Positions 7,697 through 16,652 are shown, counted from the stretch's first letter. The stretch is DNA of 27,771 bases from Propionibacterium sp. (GCA_022837595.1 JALHFX010000036.1:1-27771); one strand, 5' to 3'. Numbers and translations are program-made. Notes: generated from the sequence alone by a model not told the origin.

Positions 7697-7882
7697 CATC
7701 GAGTTGGCGCCCAGTCGCGGTGTGACAACGACTTACACCGAATCCACGGAATGGATACACATCCCTGAATGGGTCTACATCGCCAACACAGGTGAGCCTT
7801 GGCTGGATTGCACCGACCCTTATCCGCTTCTAGCCTGGACCACGTCAGGTAAGAGAATTACGTACGTCAGAAGGGCCCGATC

Positions 7883-8161
7883 ATGAGCACCATCACTTCG
7901 ATCGAATCCTGCGCCACGAGTACTTGCGCATTCAACCACGACGGCTGTACCGCCTTCGCCATAACCGTCAACGGCCAAGGCCCCAAAGCTTCCTGCGGCA
8001 CCTTCGTCACACTCGATGCCCGCGCCGGCCTGCCGACCACCAATGGCAAGGTAGGCGCCTGCAAGCGCCTCGAGTGCGTTCACAATTCCGATCTGATGTG
8101 CGCTGCCGAATCGATCGAGATCTCCGACAAGGCCGAATGCCTCAGCTACGAGATTCGCTGA
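7883..8161 (+). CDS. DUF1540 Cys-rich protein with two repeats
   Basis: A 92-residue protein with eight cysteines in two similar sets: Cys10-x4-Cys15-x6-Cys22-x15-Cys38, and Cys60-x4-Cys65-x7-Cys73-x12-Cys86. Each set carries the C-x4-C-x-(F/H)N pattern of DUF1540, a small domain thought to bind metal; its role is not established. No signal peptide or membrane segment is seen. AGAAGGG lies about 7 nt before the ATG. It lies between the rpiB terminator and a decayed hydrolase, with an iron-box gene beyond that. I see no iron box in front of it, so a link to metal homeostasis is only suggestive. Confidence 0.83.
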   Translation: MSTITSIESCATSTCAFNHDGCTAFAITVNGQGPKASCGTFVTLDARAGLPTTNGKVGACKRLECVHNSDLMCAAESIEISDKAECLSYEIR

Positions 8162-8172
8162 CCGCCCACCAG

Positions 8173-8451
8173 CTAGGAGAAGAGTCTTCCGTCCAGTCAA
8201 TCGAAGACGCGCTGGCCGCCTGGCCAACCGGTGAGCGACTGACAATGTTCGCTGGCGCCTTCCGCCGCAGCGAACCGAACGAGAGTCGACATGTCGCGCA
8301 TGCGTTCAGCATGTTCGTCTGATTGACCCGGCCAGACCTGTTCGTCCTCGGGAGCCAGGATGCGCAGCGGTGTCCAGATCTATGCAGCCAGATCGGCAAC
8401 GCTGTATCGGCGCACAGCTTCGATGATTCCGCGTAGCGGCTGGTGCCGTAC
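8173..8451 (-). pseudogene. C-terminal remnant of an alpha/beta hydrolase
   Basis: In one minus-strand frame the translation reads RGIIEAVRRYSVADLAA, stop (8380-8382), IWTPLRILAPEDEQVWPGQS, then FAAAEGASEHCQSL and GGQRVFD, stop (8197-8199, in place of an expected Trp), LDGRL. The block F-x-AEGA-x-x-HC and RVFDWLD is the histidine-containing C-terminus of FrsA/DUF1100-like or acyl-aminoacyl-peptidase-like hydrolases, from memory. The nucleophile part is missing. It is a decayed fragment with at least two in-frame stops. The rest of the interval up to 8671 shows nothing I can assign. Confidence 0.7.
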
Positions 8452-8671
8452 GGCCGAACGCGGAACCGCCACGTGTGTGCGGTCTGAGGTGACGATTCGA
8501 GAATTGGCGACGCCACCGCGGAGGCACGCGGATAGGCACCGGCCGCACTCTGATGGTGGTCACCAACAGCCGCGTTCACCCCTGTTGAGAAGGTGCGCTC
8601 GGCGAGCTGCCGTCTGATCAGAAGACCAGAGACCGTGGCAGGAGTCAACGCGCGGGTCTTGCCGAGACTGT

Positions 8672-9517
8672 TCAGCAGCTCTGGACGCGAGGGGTCAGTA
8701 GCGAGTTGGCCACCAGGCGTTCTACTTGTATGCCGAGATCGTCCAATGACCCAGCCTCGTTTTCGAAGGCGGCGAAGACCGCGTAGGTCTCGGTCGGTTC
8801 AACGGTCAGCATCGTGATTCCGGTGCAATCGACATCGGCGCACAGTACCCGGTCCCAGATATGTGGGCAGCCGGCCAGCGCCGCCTGGCGCGAGCAGATT
8901 CGCCCCTCGACCGTTCCCTTCAGCACAGCGTCGCGGATCTGACGCAGCGAGTCATCGCTGAGGGCCATCACCGTATGGTGAGCTTCGAACTCATCACCAG
9001 CGGCCGGAAAGCCCGGCCGCAGATCAGTTGAGACCAACTCGGTGAAGCTGAACGAGTGCACACCGGCACTGTCATGGACTAGGCAACGGTCAGTGTCAAT
9101 GAAACCCAGACGTCCGCGTGACATGCTCGCGATCGCCGCCACATCGTTCGGCAGGTCGCCCGCTGTGAGCAACTCGTCAGCGACCCACTCCGGCTGCCAT
9201 TCCAACTCACCCAAGAGATGCACGGTCGCGGCAACCAGGCGAAATTGCGGTTCAGGTGACTCCTTGGTGATATCCATGCGAACGCTGAACCGTTCACGCT
9301 CAGTCATTCCACGGACCGGATCGGCTTCATCCGGGCAAGCGGCCACCACGAGCCTGCCGCCGCGAGAGATGCCGTGCATCATCGCCTCGCAGGAGATCAT
9401 CGGCGAAGTGCGATAGGCGAGAATCGATGCGCTGCCTGCACCGTGCAAGATGCGCTCAGCCATTGAGCGTGCTGTCCGGTCGCAGTCGATCGCCTCGACG
9501 GGGATGCTGTCAGTCAT
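8672..9517 (-). CDS. Protein of unknown function behind an iron box
   Basis: A 281-residue soluble-looking protein with no signal peptide or clear membrane segment. I do not recognise it with confidence. The N-terminal half (residues about 15-70), with SASILAYRTSPMISCEAMMHG and GGRLVVAACPDEADP, has the feel of a split beta-barrel such as HugZ/DUF2470 or PNPOx-like proteins found near haem and siderophore genes, but no diagnostic haem or flavin residues can be pointed to. Seven Cys residues are scattered, including CPHIWDRVLCADVDC in the last third. An iron-box-like 19-mer lies 30 bp upstream of the ATG at 9517, so expression is probably derepressed under iron limitation. Confidence 0.8.
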   Translation of the reverse strand: MTDSIPVEAIDCDRTARSMAERILHGAGSASILAYRTSPMISCEAMMHGISRGGRLVVAACPDEADPVRGMTERERFSVRMDITKESPEPQFRLVAATVHLLGELEWQPEWVADELLTAGDLPNDVAAIASMSRGRLGFIDTDRCLVHDSAGVHSFSFTELVSTDLRPGFPAAGDEFEAHHTVMALSDDSLRQIRDAVLKGTVEGRICSRQAALAGCPHIWDRVLCADVDCTGITMLTVEPTETYAVFAAFENEAGSLDDLGIQVERLVANSLLTPRVQSC

Positions 9518-9546
9518 CTGAGACGGGCCCCTCTCAATCTGTCATC

Positions 9547-9565
9547 TTAGGTAAGGCTAGGCTCA
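9547..9565 (-). promoter_or_regulatory. DtxR/IdeR-type iron box (candidate)
   Basis: TTAGGTAAGGCTAGGCTCA matches the DtxR/IdeR consensus TTAGGTTAGGCTAACCTAA at 15 of 19 positions, with the left half nearly intact. It ends 30 bp upstream of the minus-strand ATG at 9517, a normal operator position. The box at 14512-14530 supports iron regulation in this region. Confidence 0.75.
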
Positions 9566-9721
9566 CAAGACGCCGAAAGAAAGTCGATCTCAGATATTTC
9601 CACAAGTTGGTTGTTACTTAACGCGCCGATAGTGTCTTCATCCGGGCGTCACGCCGACAAGAAGACTGCCGGCAGCGTATGTGCCAGCATCAGTCTTCAG
9701 CTCGATTCGTGTCGTAGACTC

Positions 9722-9762
9722 CCCGGTTCGGCCGTGACATGATCGCCCAGGGTCGAACCGGG
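9722..9762 (-). terminator. Inverted repeat downstream of the M20 peptidase
   Basis: CCCGGTTCG (9722-9730) pairs with CGAACCGGG (9754-9762), 9 perfect pairs and a 23-nt loop, just beyond the stop of the minus-strand peptidase. There is no T tract. A second inverted pair, GAAGACTG (9661-9668) with CAGTCTTC (9691-9698), lies farther on. Either could end transcription. Confidence 0.4.
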
Positions 9763-9769
9763 CGCACTT

Positions 9770-11107
9770 CTACTCAGCCAGTTTCGCGAGCAGCAAGGCC
9801 TCGGCCAGACAGACGGCTTCCCAATCAGGTAGATACAGCGACTCGTCGATACCGTGCATCCGGCAATCCGGGTCGGAGACCGCAGTCGCCAGCACTCCTG
9901 CCTGCGGGAAGGTGCTCTGGAATTCCGCGATCATTCCAATGGTGCCACCGGTACCGATCTGAATCGGGTCAACACCGAAGGCCTCGCGCCAGGCCCAATT
10001 AGCAGTCGCGATCAGGTCAGCGGGCAACGGGGTACGGCATGGCTCGGCACCCGCACCATCGGTGATCTCGAGCTGAGCGCCCCATTCGACTTTCGACTCC
10101 AGATGCTTACGCAAACACTCGAGGGCGTGCGCGCTGGTGTCTCCGGGCGCAACGCGCAGCGAAATACGCGCCTTTGCCGAGGGGATCAGCGTATTGGACG
10201 AGGTCGCAATCGGCGTGGTGTCCAGCCCTATCACCGAGATAGATGGTTTCAGCCAGGTACGCGCTGCGATCGGTCCACTACCGATGAGCTGCACGCTGTC
10301 CAGCACAGCGGAGTCTTTGCGAACGGACTCTTCGCTCTGTTCGACGGTCGTGTCCTCGCTGCTTACCAGACCCGCGACGGCGACGTTTCCGTCCTCATCG
10401 TGCAAGGTGGCGAGCAATCGGCACAAGGTCGTGAGTGCATCAGGGACGACGCCGCCGAACTCCCCCGAGTGGACGGCATAGTTCAGCGTCCGCACCTCGA
10501 CGACGCAATCAACCACCCCACGCAGGCTGGTCGTGAAGGCGGGCCGACCGATGGCCCAGTTGACGCAATCGGCTACGACATAAAGCTCCGCGGCCAGATC
10601 GTCGGCGTTCTGAGCCAGGATCTGCCCCAATGTCGGAGAGCCCACCTCTTCTTCGCCTTCGATCAGAACCGTCACGTTCACCGGAGGCTTTCCGTCGAAG
10701 GCACGCAATGCCGCCAGATGAGCCGCGATGCCGGCCTTGTCGTCAGCAGTGCCACGCCCGAACAGCCGGTCACCTCGATGGTCTGCCGTGAAGGGCGCGG
10801 ATGTCCACAATGCTGGATCGCCGGTCGGTTGTACGTCCATATGCGCATAGAGGCAGACCGTCGGCTTATCGGGATCGACATCGAAATGGGCGATGATCGC
10901 GGGTTGTCCGCCCGCACTGACGACCTTCACCCGATCGCAACCCAGCGACTTCAGATGCGCGACAACCTCATCGGATACCCGTTTGATATCGGGAGCGTGC
11001 TCCGGCTGGCTACTGATCGATGGAATCGCCACCAGCTTGATCAGATCGTCTCTCACCGACGGCAATACCGACTCGGTACGTTCACGAATCGCAGCAACAT
11101 CAACCAT
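9770..11107 (-). CDS. M20-family dipeptidase/metallopeptidase
   Basis: A 445-residue zinc peptidase of the M20/ArgE-DapE-CPG2 superfamily, in the dipeptidase branch that cleaves short peptides in the cytosol. Metal and catalytic motifs are in order: YAHMDVQPTGD with His89 and Asp91, FGRGTADDKAG with Asp122, EGEEEVGSP with Glu153/Glu154, VVADC with Asp180, and a late MHGIDE with the final His. GTGGTIG near the C-terminus is also typical. I chose the ATG at 11107, preceded by AAGGT, over an upstream in-frame start at 11155. It lies 59 nt downstream of purL on the same strand and is probably cotranscribed. Confidence 0.92.
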   Translation of the reverse strand: MVDVAAIRERTESVLPSVRDDLIKLVAIPSISSQPEHAPDIKRVSDEVVAHLKSLGCDRVKVVSAGGQPAIIAHFDVDPDKPTVCLYAHMDVQPTGDPALWTSAPFTADHRGDRLFGRGTADDKAGIAAHLAALRAFDGKPPVNVTVLIEGEEEVGSPTLGQILAQNADDLAAELYVVADCVNWAIGRPAFTTSLRGVVDCVVEVRTLNYAVHSGEFGGVVPDALTTLCRLLATLHDEDGNVAVAGLVSSEDTTVEQSEESVRKDSAVLDSVQLIGSGPIAARTWLKPSISVIGLDTTPIATSSNTLIPSAKARISLRVAPGDTSAHALECLRKHLESKVEWGAQLEITDGAGAEPCRTPLPADLIATANWAWREAFGVDPIQIGTGGTIGMIAEFQSTFPQAGVLATAVSDPDCRMHGIDESLYLPDWEAVCLAEALLLAKLAE

Positions 11108-11166
11108 GCTCTTGACCTTACCGCTTGGGTCCGGGTCTGGCACGGCCGCCCTCACAACCCCAAAGC

Positions 11167-13422
11167 TCAGGCCATGGCAGCAGCGATCGGGGCCTGCCAG
11201 AGCGCGCGGATCTGGTCCAACGGCAGTGCGAAGAGCCCCTCGACGATCAGCTTTCGTTCCCGGTTGACCTCACCGAGATGTTCAAGCGGGAGATTATGCT
11301 CGGCGCACAGCGCCCGGAAAGTGTCCAGTTTGGTCTGTGGCACCGAGACGACCGCGCGAGCAGGGCTCTCACTGAAGAGCATCGCGGCCGCATCGAGACC
11401 CTCGGGCAGAGCGACGGTTGCGCCATGTCCACGCCGCAAGCACGACTCGGTCAGCGCGATCGCCAACCCGCCTTCGGACAGATCGTGAGCGCCACTAAGC
11501 AACTCTTGCTTGGCAGCCGCGACCATCACCTCGGCGAGGGCCTTCTCGGCCTCCAAGTTGGGGAACGGCGGCAACCCACCAAGATGTCCGTGAATGGTCT
11601 CGGACCAGGCTGAACCGCCGAGCTCCTCCTTGGTCTCACCGAGCAGAAGCACGGCGTCGCCGGGATTCGCGAAGCCACCGGGGATACGTTGCCGCACATC
11701 GTCGATGACCCCCAGTATGCCCACCTGCGGAGTCGGCAGGATATTACGTCCGGCGGTCTGGTTGTAGAAACTCACATTGCCGCCGGTCACCGGCACACCG
11801 AGGACTCGGCAACCGTCGACCAGGCCCTTGATTGCCTCGACGAATTGCCACATGACTTCGGGATCTTCGGGTGAACCGAAGTTCAGGCAGTCAGTGACCG
11901 CGACTGGCTGAGCGCCGGAGACCGCGACATTACGATAGGCCTCCGAGAGCGCCAGCTGAGCCCCCAGATACGGATTGAGCAGGCAGTAACGGCCATTCGC
12001 GTCGGTCGCCAATGCGATGCCGAGGTTGGTCAGCTCGTCGATGCGCAGCATGCCGGCATCGTCCGGCTGCGCGAGCACCGAGTTGCCGCGCACGAAGCGA
12101 TCGTACTGATCGGTCACCCAGCTGCGGTCGCAAAGGTTCGGCGAGGCGACCAGCTTGAGCAGTTGCTCGGCCAGCTCAGAGCCCTCACTGACGCGTGGCA
12201 GATGGTTGGCGTGGTCGTCATTCAGCGCGTCGATCCAGTCCGGACGCTGTTGCGGGCGATCGTAGGTCGGGCCTTCGTGAGCGACGGTGCGTGGGTCGAC
12301 GTCCACGATCCGTTCACCATGCCAATCGATATACAGCCGGTCACCCTCGATGAGCTTGCCGACCACGGTGGCCTGCACATCCCATTTCGCGCAAATCTCC
12401 ATGAACCGGTCCACGTCGTCCGGCTCGCAGATGGCCATCATCCGTTCCTGTGACTCGCTCATCAGGATCTCTTCGGGACTCATCGTGTAATCGCGCAGCG
12501 GCACCAGGTCGAGTTCGCAGTGCATACCGGTATTGCCTGCCGAAGCCAGCTCGCTGGTTGCGCACGAGATGCCTGCCGCACCGAAGTCCTGCAAGGCCGT
12601 GACGACCCCGGCAGCGAAAAGTTCGAGAGTGCACTCGATGAGCAGCTTCTCCATAAATGGGTCGCCTACCTGCACCGCAGGACGCTTGGACGGTTTCGAA
12701 TCATCGAAGGTCTCCGAAGCCAGGATCGAGGCGCCACCGATACCATCAGGGCCGGTCGATGCACCGTACATAATGACCTTGTTACCGACCCCGGTGGCCT
12801 TGGCGAATTTCAGGTCCTTATGTCGCATGACGCCCACACAAAGCGCATTGACGAGCGGATTCGCAGCATAAGTTGGATCAAAGAAGACCTCGCCACCGAT
12901 ATTCGGCAGGCCGAGGCAGTTGCCGTAACCACCCACACCGGCCACAACACCCTGCATCACTCTCGCGGTGTCGGGGGCATCTAGTGGGCCGAAGCGCAAA
13001 CCATCCATTACCGCGATCGGACGGGCGCCCATGGCCAGAATGTCGCGGACGATGCCGCCGACTCCGGTTGCTGCCCCCTGATACGGCTCGACGAACGACG
13101 GATGGTTATGTGACTCCGATTTGAATGTGATCGCATAGCCCTGACCGATGTCGACCGCACCCGCGTTGTCGCCGATACCTGCGAGCAGGGCACCGCGCGG
13201 GGTCGTCTGAGGTAGTTCGCTGAAACGCTTGAGATGGATCTTCGAGGACTTATAACTGCAGTGCTCCGACCACATCACGGAGTACATCGCAAGTTCTGCG
13301 CCGGTGGGCCGGCGTCCCAGCAACTCACGGATGCTCCGGTACTCGTCCTCCGTTAGCCCGAGCACAGCCCAGGGCTGCTCGGCGTCCGGCGTCATTCTGG
13401 CGTTGTGCACGGTGTCGACCAC
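11167..13422 (-). CDS. purL: Phosphoribosylformylglycinamidine synthase, large subunit (small-type PurL)
   Basis: Catalyses FGAR plus ATP and ammonia to FGAM, with PurQ supplying ammonia and PurS bridging the complex. The 751-residue length is the small PurL class, which needs separate PurQ and PurS, both present in this window. His54 in SEHCSYKSSK is the conserved catalytic-site His, followed by GVGGIVRDILAMGARP and paired ATP-binding repeats (SGAQPVAVTDCLNFG; SGAHDLSEGG). The start is GTG at 13422 or the ATG at 13395; neither has a clear Shine-Dalgarno. It diverges from the kinase gene and leads into the peptidase gene. Confidence 0.97.
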   Translation of the reverse strand: MVDTVHNARMTPDAEQPWAVLGLTEDEYRSIRELLGRRPTGAELAMYSVMWSEHCSYKSSKIHLKRFSELPQTTPRGALLAGIGDNAGAVDIGQGYAITFKSESHNHPSFVEPYQGAATGVGGIVRDILAMGARPIAVMDGLRFGPLDAPDTARVMQGVVAGVGGYGNCLGLPNIGGEVFFDPTYAANPLVNALCVGVMRHKDLKFAKATGVGNKVIMYGASTGPDGIGGASILASETFDDSKPSKRPAVQVGDPFMEKLLIECTLELFAAGVVTALQDFGAAGISCATSELASAGNTGMHCELDLVPLRDYTMSPEEILMSESQERMMAICEPDDVDRFMEICAKWDVQATVVGKLIEGDRLYIDWHGERIVDVDPRTVAHEGPTYDRPQQRPDWIDALNDDHANHLPRVSEGSELAEQLLKLVASPNLCDRSWVTDQYDRFVRGNSVLAQPDDAGMLRIDELTNLGIALATDANGRYCLLNPYLGAQLALSEAYRNVAVSGAQPVAVTDCLNFGSPEDPEVMWQFVEAIKGLVDGCRVLGVPVTGGNVSFYNQTAGRNILPTPQVGILGVIDDVRQRIPGGFANPGDAVLLLGETKEELGGSAWSETIHGHLGGLPPFPNLEAEKALAEVMVAAAKQELLSGAHDLSEGGLAIALTESCLRRGHGATVALPEGLDAAAMLFSESPARAVVSVPQTKLDTFRALCAEHNLPLEHLGEVNRERKLIVEGLFALPLDQIRALWQAPIAAAMA

Positions 13423-13533
13423 AAGCCAAGGCTAGCCGAGCATGCTGCCTTCGCCGCCACATGATCGCATTTGGCACCCCGGTTGTTCGATTTGGTCTGG
13501 CAGATCCCCAGGTCTTGGGACAGGCTGAGGGAT

Positions 13534-14442
13534 ATGAGCAGAGTGTTGAGCCTGGACGCAGGACAGACGCGGTGCCGGCTGGCGGTGCCTGACTGCGAGG
13601 TCATCGAAACCGCGCCGATCATCACCGATCATCCCGTACTCCCCCAGCTCGCGGCCAGAGTCCGGCAGGGTATCGCTGATTTTGGGGCGGTCGACGAGGT
13701 CGCGATCGGGTCGACCGGCTTACCGGTGGACGCGACTGCCGCCGAATTGCTGAAGCTGCTCGCAGGCAACGGCATCAGCGGGGTTTGGCTGGCTCACGAT
13801 TCGATCACCAACTATCTGGCCTCGCTCGGCATCCGTCGAGGGGTGATGGTCGCTGCGGGTACCGGGGTCGTCACCCTCGCAGTCGGAGCGCGAGACCTCG
13901 CCCGCGTGGACGGCTGGGGATATCTGATCGGAGATGCCGGTTCTGGCTACTGGATTGGCCGGGCGGGCTTGGACGCCGTGATGCGCGCCTTCGACGGGCG
14001 CGGGTCTGCCACGGCTTTGACGCAGGTCGTTGTCGCCGACTTCCCTGATCTGCCGAATCTCTATCTGAGTTTGCAGAACGACCAGGGCAGGGTCGCCCGG
14101 ATCGCGTCCTATGCGCGAGCGATCACAGATCTCGCGGTTAGCGACGAGATCTGTCGGCAGATCTGCCTGGCCGCAGGACGAGAACTCGCCACCTCGGCGC
14201 TGGCCGGCCTGAAACAAGCCGGCCTGAGCCATGCCACCGCAATCCCGGTCGGACTCAATGGAAGGCTCTTCGGCGCTGCCATTGTGCGCGACAGCTTCTG
14301 TGCGTCGGTGCGCGAGTGGTATCCAGATGCCGAGTTCATCGATTCTCACGCGAGCAGCCTGACCGGGGTGGGTCTGCTACCGAGTGTGCCCGCTGAGATG
14401 CCTCTCGCCCAGCAGATCGACAGCGCGACTCTCATTCAGTAG
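13534..14442 (+). CDS. BadF/BadG-type sugar kinase (N-acetylglucosamine kinase-like)
   Basis: A 302-residue protein of the actin-like ATPase superfamily, nearest by eye to BadF/BcrA-type N-acetylglucosamine kinases. The phosphate-1 loop is SLDAGQTRCRLAV (6-18), an atypical version of the usual D-G-G-x-(S/T)-K-(T/S). HDSITNYLASLG, VAAGTGVVTLAV and GWGYLIGDAGSGYWIGRAGLD match the family's nucleotide- and sugar-binding segments, and FDGRGSATALTQ follows as in GlcNAc kinases. The likely role is recycling of wall-derived GlcNAc. The start is ATG 13534 with a close GAGG; GTG 13543 is an alternative. It diverges from purL. It ends 70 bp before the iron box and is probably not part of the importer operon. 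Confidence 0.8.
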   Translation: MSRVLSLDAGQTRCRLAVPDCEVIETAPIITDHPVLPQLAARVRQGIADFGAVDEVAIGSTGLPVDATAAELLKLLAGNGISGVWLAHDSITNYLASLGIRRGVMVAAGTGVVTLAVGARDLARVDGWGYLIGDAGSGYWIGRAGLDAVMRAFDGRGSATALTQVVVADFPDLPNLYLSLQNDQGRVARIASYARAITDLAVSDEICRQICLAAGRELATSALAGLKQAGLSHATAIPVGLNGRLFGAAIVRDSFCASVREWYPDAEFIDSHASSLTGVGLLPSVPAEMPLAQQIDSATLIQ

Positions 14443-14511
14443 GCCCGGCCGTAGCGGAACGTTCCTGATCGCGGCTCTATCAGCATCCGGACGAACAAAC
14501 AGATCAACGCC

Positions 14512-14530
14512 ATAGGTTAGGCTATCCTTA
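14512..14530 (+). promoter_or_regulatory. DtxR/IdeR-type iron box of the siderophore importer operon
   Basis: ATAGGTTAGGCTATCCTTA matches the consensus TTAGGTTAGGCTAACCTAA at 16 of 19 positions. It lies 66 bp upstream of the importer's TTG start and contains TATCCT, a possible -10 box, so bound repressor would block RNA polymerase when iron is plentiful. Confidence 0.87.
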
Positions 14531-14596
14531 GCACGGTAAATAGATAGTCATAGGAGCACGGCTACGTTCGGCTCCGCCGCCGACCAAGGAGAACTC

Positions 14597-15589
14597 TTGC
14601 TCTCACGCAAACCACTTGCCACCGTATCCATCACTCTGCTGACAGTCTTGTCGCTGGCTGCTTGCGGTAGCAGTGCCGATAGTCCCGAAGCCCCGGAGTC
14701 CTCCCAGAGCACCGCTTCGGTGACGATCGTGGACAATAACGGCACCCAGACGATCCTCACTCCGCCAACTTCGGTTGTCGCCCTCGACAACCGAACCTTC
14801 GAAACCCTCTCTGAATGGGACGTTCCGCTTTCAGCAGCCGCGGTTTCCCTGATGCCGAACACTATCTCTTATAAGAGCGACGGCTCTATCGTCGACATCG
14901 GCAACCATCGCGAGCCCGATCTCGAAGCGATCGTCGCCGTCGAGCCAGACCTGATCATCAACGGTCAGCGATTCACGCAATTCCACGACCAGATCGCTGC
15001 GCTGGTCCCCGAGGCCACGATTCTCGAACTCGACCCGCGTGATGGCCAACCCTTCGACGCTGAGTTGAAGCGCCAAACCACGGCCTTGGGTGAAATCTTC
15101 GGCAAACAGGCCGAGGCCGAGAAGCTCAATAGCAATCTCGATGCTGCGATTGCCCGTGTCAAGGCTGCCTACAATCCCGATGACACAGTGATGGCACTGA
15201 ACACCTCCGGCGGCGAACTCGGCTACATCGCTCCCGGGGTTGGGCGCACCATCGGCCCGCTCTTCGACATTCTGGGCCTCACCCCCGCACTCGACATCGC
15301 CACGGGAACCGACGACCACCAAGGCGATGACATCTCGGTCGAGGCGGTCGCGCAGTCGAATCCCTCGTGGATCCTGGTCATGGACCGTGATGCCGCGATC
15401 GCGCAGTCCGACCCCGGCTACCAGCCTGCCGCAGATCTTCTGGCGAACTCGGAGGCCTTGGCGAACGTGACCGCTGTCCAAGACGGACAGATCGTGATCA
15501 TGCCCGCAGATACGTACACCAATGAGGGCATCCAGACCTACACCGAATTCCTGAACTCCTTCGCAGACGCCCTCGAGGCGAAGAAATAG
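14597..15589 (+). CDS. Siderophore-binding lipoprotein of an ABC importer (FatB/CeuA/YclQ type)
   Basis: A 330-residue substrate-binding protein. A lipoprotein signal ends in the lipobox LAAC with Cys23, followed by a Ser/Glu-rich linker. The mature part has the metal/siderophore-binding fold: VVALDNRTFETLSEWDV, the domain-bridging helix region after EPDLIIN, and VEAVAQSNPSWILVMDRDAAI. These resemble catecholate/petrobactin-type binders such as YclQ and FatB. Starts at TTG with AAGGAG 5 nt upstream. It is the first gene of the importer operon, 34 nt before the first permease. The exact siderophore cannot be told from sequence. Confidence 0.93.
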   Translation: MLSRKPLATVSITLLTVLSLAACGSSADSPEAPESSQSTASVTIVDNNGTQTILTPPTSVVALDNRTFETLSEWDVPLSAAAVSLMPNTISYKSDGSIVDIGNHREPDLEAIVAVEPDLIINGQRFTQFHDQIAALVPEATILELDPRDGQPFDAELKRQTTALGEIFGKQAEAEKLNSNLDAAIARVKAAYNPDDTVMALNTSGGELGYIAPGVGRTIGPLFDILGLTPALDIATGTDDHQGDDISVEAVAQSNPSWILVMDRDAAIAQSDPGYQPAADLLANSEALANVTAVQDGQIVIMPADTYTNEGIQTYTEFLNSFADALEAKK

Positions 15590-15623
15590 GACCTGATGCT
15601 GGCCGGGGCGGGCATTTCACCCG

Positions 15624-16652
15624 ATGACCGCCCCGCCATCATCACCCACCATGAGCAGACAGCAGACCACCCGGACGCCGCAGGCCGAGCGTCCCGCCCG
15701 AGGCGGAAGACTCTTCGACCCCTGGCTGATCGTTGGGACACTCGTGGTTGTGGCACTGCTCGGGCTATCCCTATTCACCGGGGTCTACGACATTGTCAAC
15801 AGCGCCGATGGCATGCAGATCTTCGCGATCACGCGTATTCCTCGTACGATCGCCCTGGTGCTGGCAGGAGCCTCGATGTCGATGTGCGGGCTCGTGATGC
15901 AGCTGCTCACACAGAATCGTTTCGTCGAGCCCACCACGACCGGCACCACGGAATGGGCCGGCCTGGGGCTCATCATCGCCCTGGTCTTCTTCCCGGCCTC
16001 AGGTCTCACGGTCAAGATGGCGATCTCTATCGGATTCGCCTTCATCGGAACCATGGTCTTCTTCGCCTTCTTGCGCCGGGTGTCATTGCGTTCATCACTG
16101 ATCGTCCCGATCATCGGCATCATGCTGGGTGCGGTTGTCGGCTCGGTATCCACCTTCATTGCGCTCCAAACCGACGCCCTGCAGAGTCTCGGTGTCTGGT
16201 TCGCGGGGAGTTTCACATCGGTACTTCGCGGGCAGTACGAACTGTTGTGGATCGTCGCGCTCGTGGTGGTCGCGGTCTTCATCGTCGCTGATAGGTTCAC
16301 GGTCGCCGGTCTGGGCGAGGAGATCGCCACGAACCTCGGTCTGAACTATGACCGGATCGTCCTGCTCGGCACCGGTCTGATCGCTATCGCGACCGGGGTC
16401 GTCACCGTCGTCGTGGGCAATCTGCCGTTTCTCGGACTGATCGTCCCCAATATCGTGTCAATGGTGCGCGGGGACGATCTGCGCAGCAATCTGCCGTGGG
16501 TTTGTCTGCTCGGTATCGCGATCGTGACGATCTGCGACATCATCGGACGAACCATCATCGCGCCCTTCGAGGTTCCGGTATCGCTGATCCTCGGCATCGT
16601 CGGCGCGGCGGTCTTCATCGCCTTGCTATTGAAGCAGCGCCACAGTGGTTAG
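15624..16652 (+). CDS. Siderophore ABC importer permease 1 (FecCD family)
   Basis: A 342-residue inner-membrane permease of the FecCD/BtuC family. The hydrophilic start is followed by a first membrane helix (VGTLVVVALLGLSLF) and many hydrophobic segments. RIPRTIALVLAGASMSMCGLV is the family's conserved first-loop signature (R-x-P-R-x-x-x-x-x-x-x-G), and LPFLGLIVPNIVSMVRG with LLGIAIVTICDIIGRTI is the typical C-terminal half. It overlaps the second permease gene by 8 nt. The start is 15624 with a GGGGCGGG stretch upstream, or Met10 at 15651. It belongs to the YclN/FatD/CeuB-like subgroup, inferred with the ATPase. Confidence 0.93.
   Translation: MTAPPSSPTMSRQQTTRTPQAERPARGGRLFDPWLIVGTLVVVALLGLSLFTGVYDIVNSADGMQIFAITRIPRTIALVLAGASMSMCGLVMQLLTQNRFVEPTTTGTTEWAGLGLIIALVFFPASGLTVKMAISIGFAFIGTMVFFAFLRRVSLRSSLIVPIIGIMLGAVVGSVSTFIALQTDALQSLGVWFAGSFTSVLRGQYELLWIVALVVVAVFIVADRFTVAGLGEEIATNLGLNYDRIVLLGTGLIAIATGVVTVVVGNLPFLGLIVPNIVSMVRGDDLRSNLPWVCLLGIAIVTICDIIGRTIIAPFEVPVSLILGIVGAAVFIALLLKQRHSG

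Noticed and set aside
7686..7886. Plus-strand frame of 66 codons before the DUF1540 gene
   Set aside because: It starts within the terminator, has no ribosome site and overlaps the supported DUF1540 start.
9854..11488. Plus-strand open frame of 544 codons
   Set aside because: It is antisense to the well-supported M20 peptidase and purL genes.
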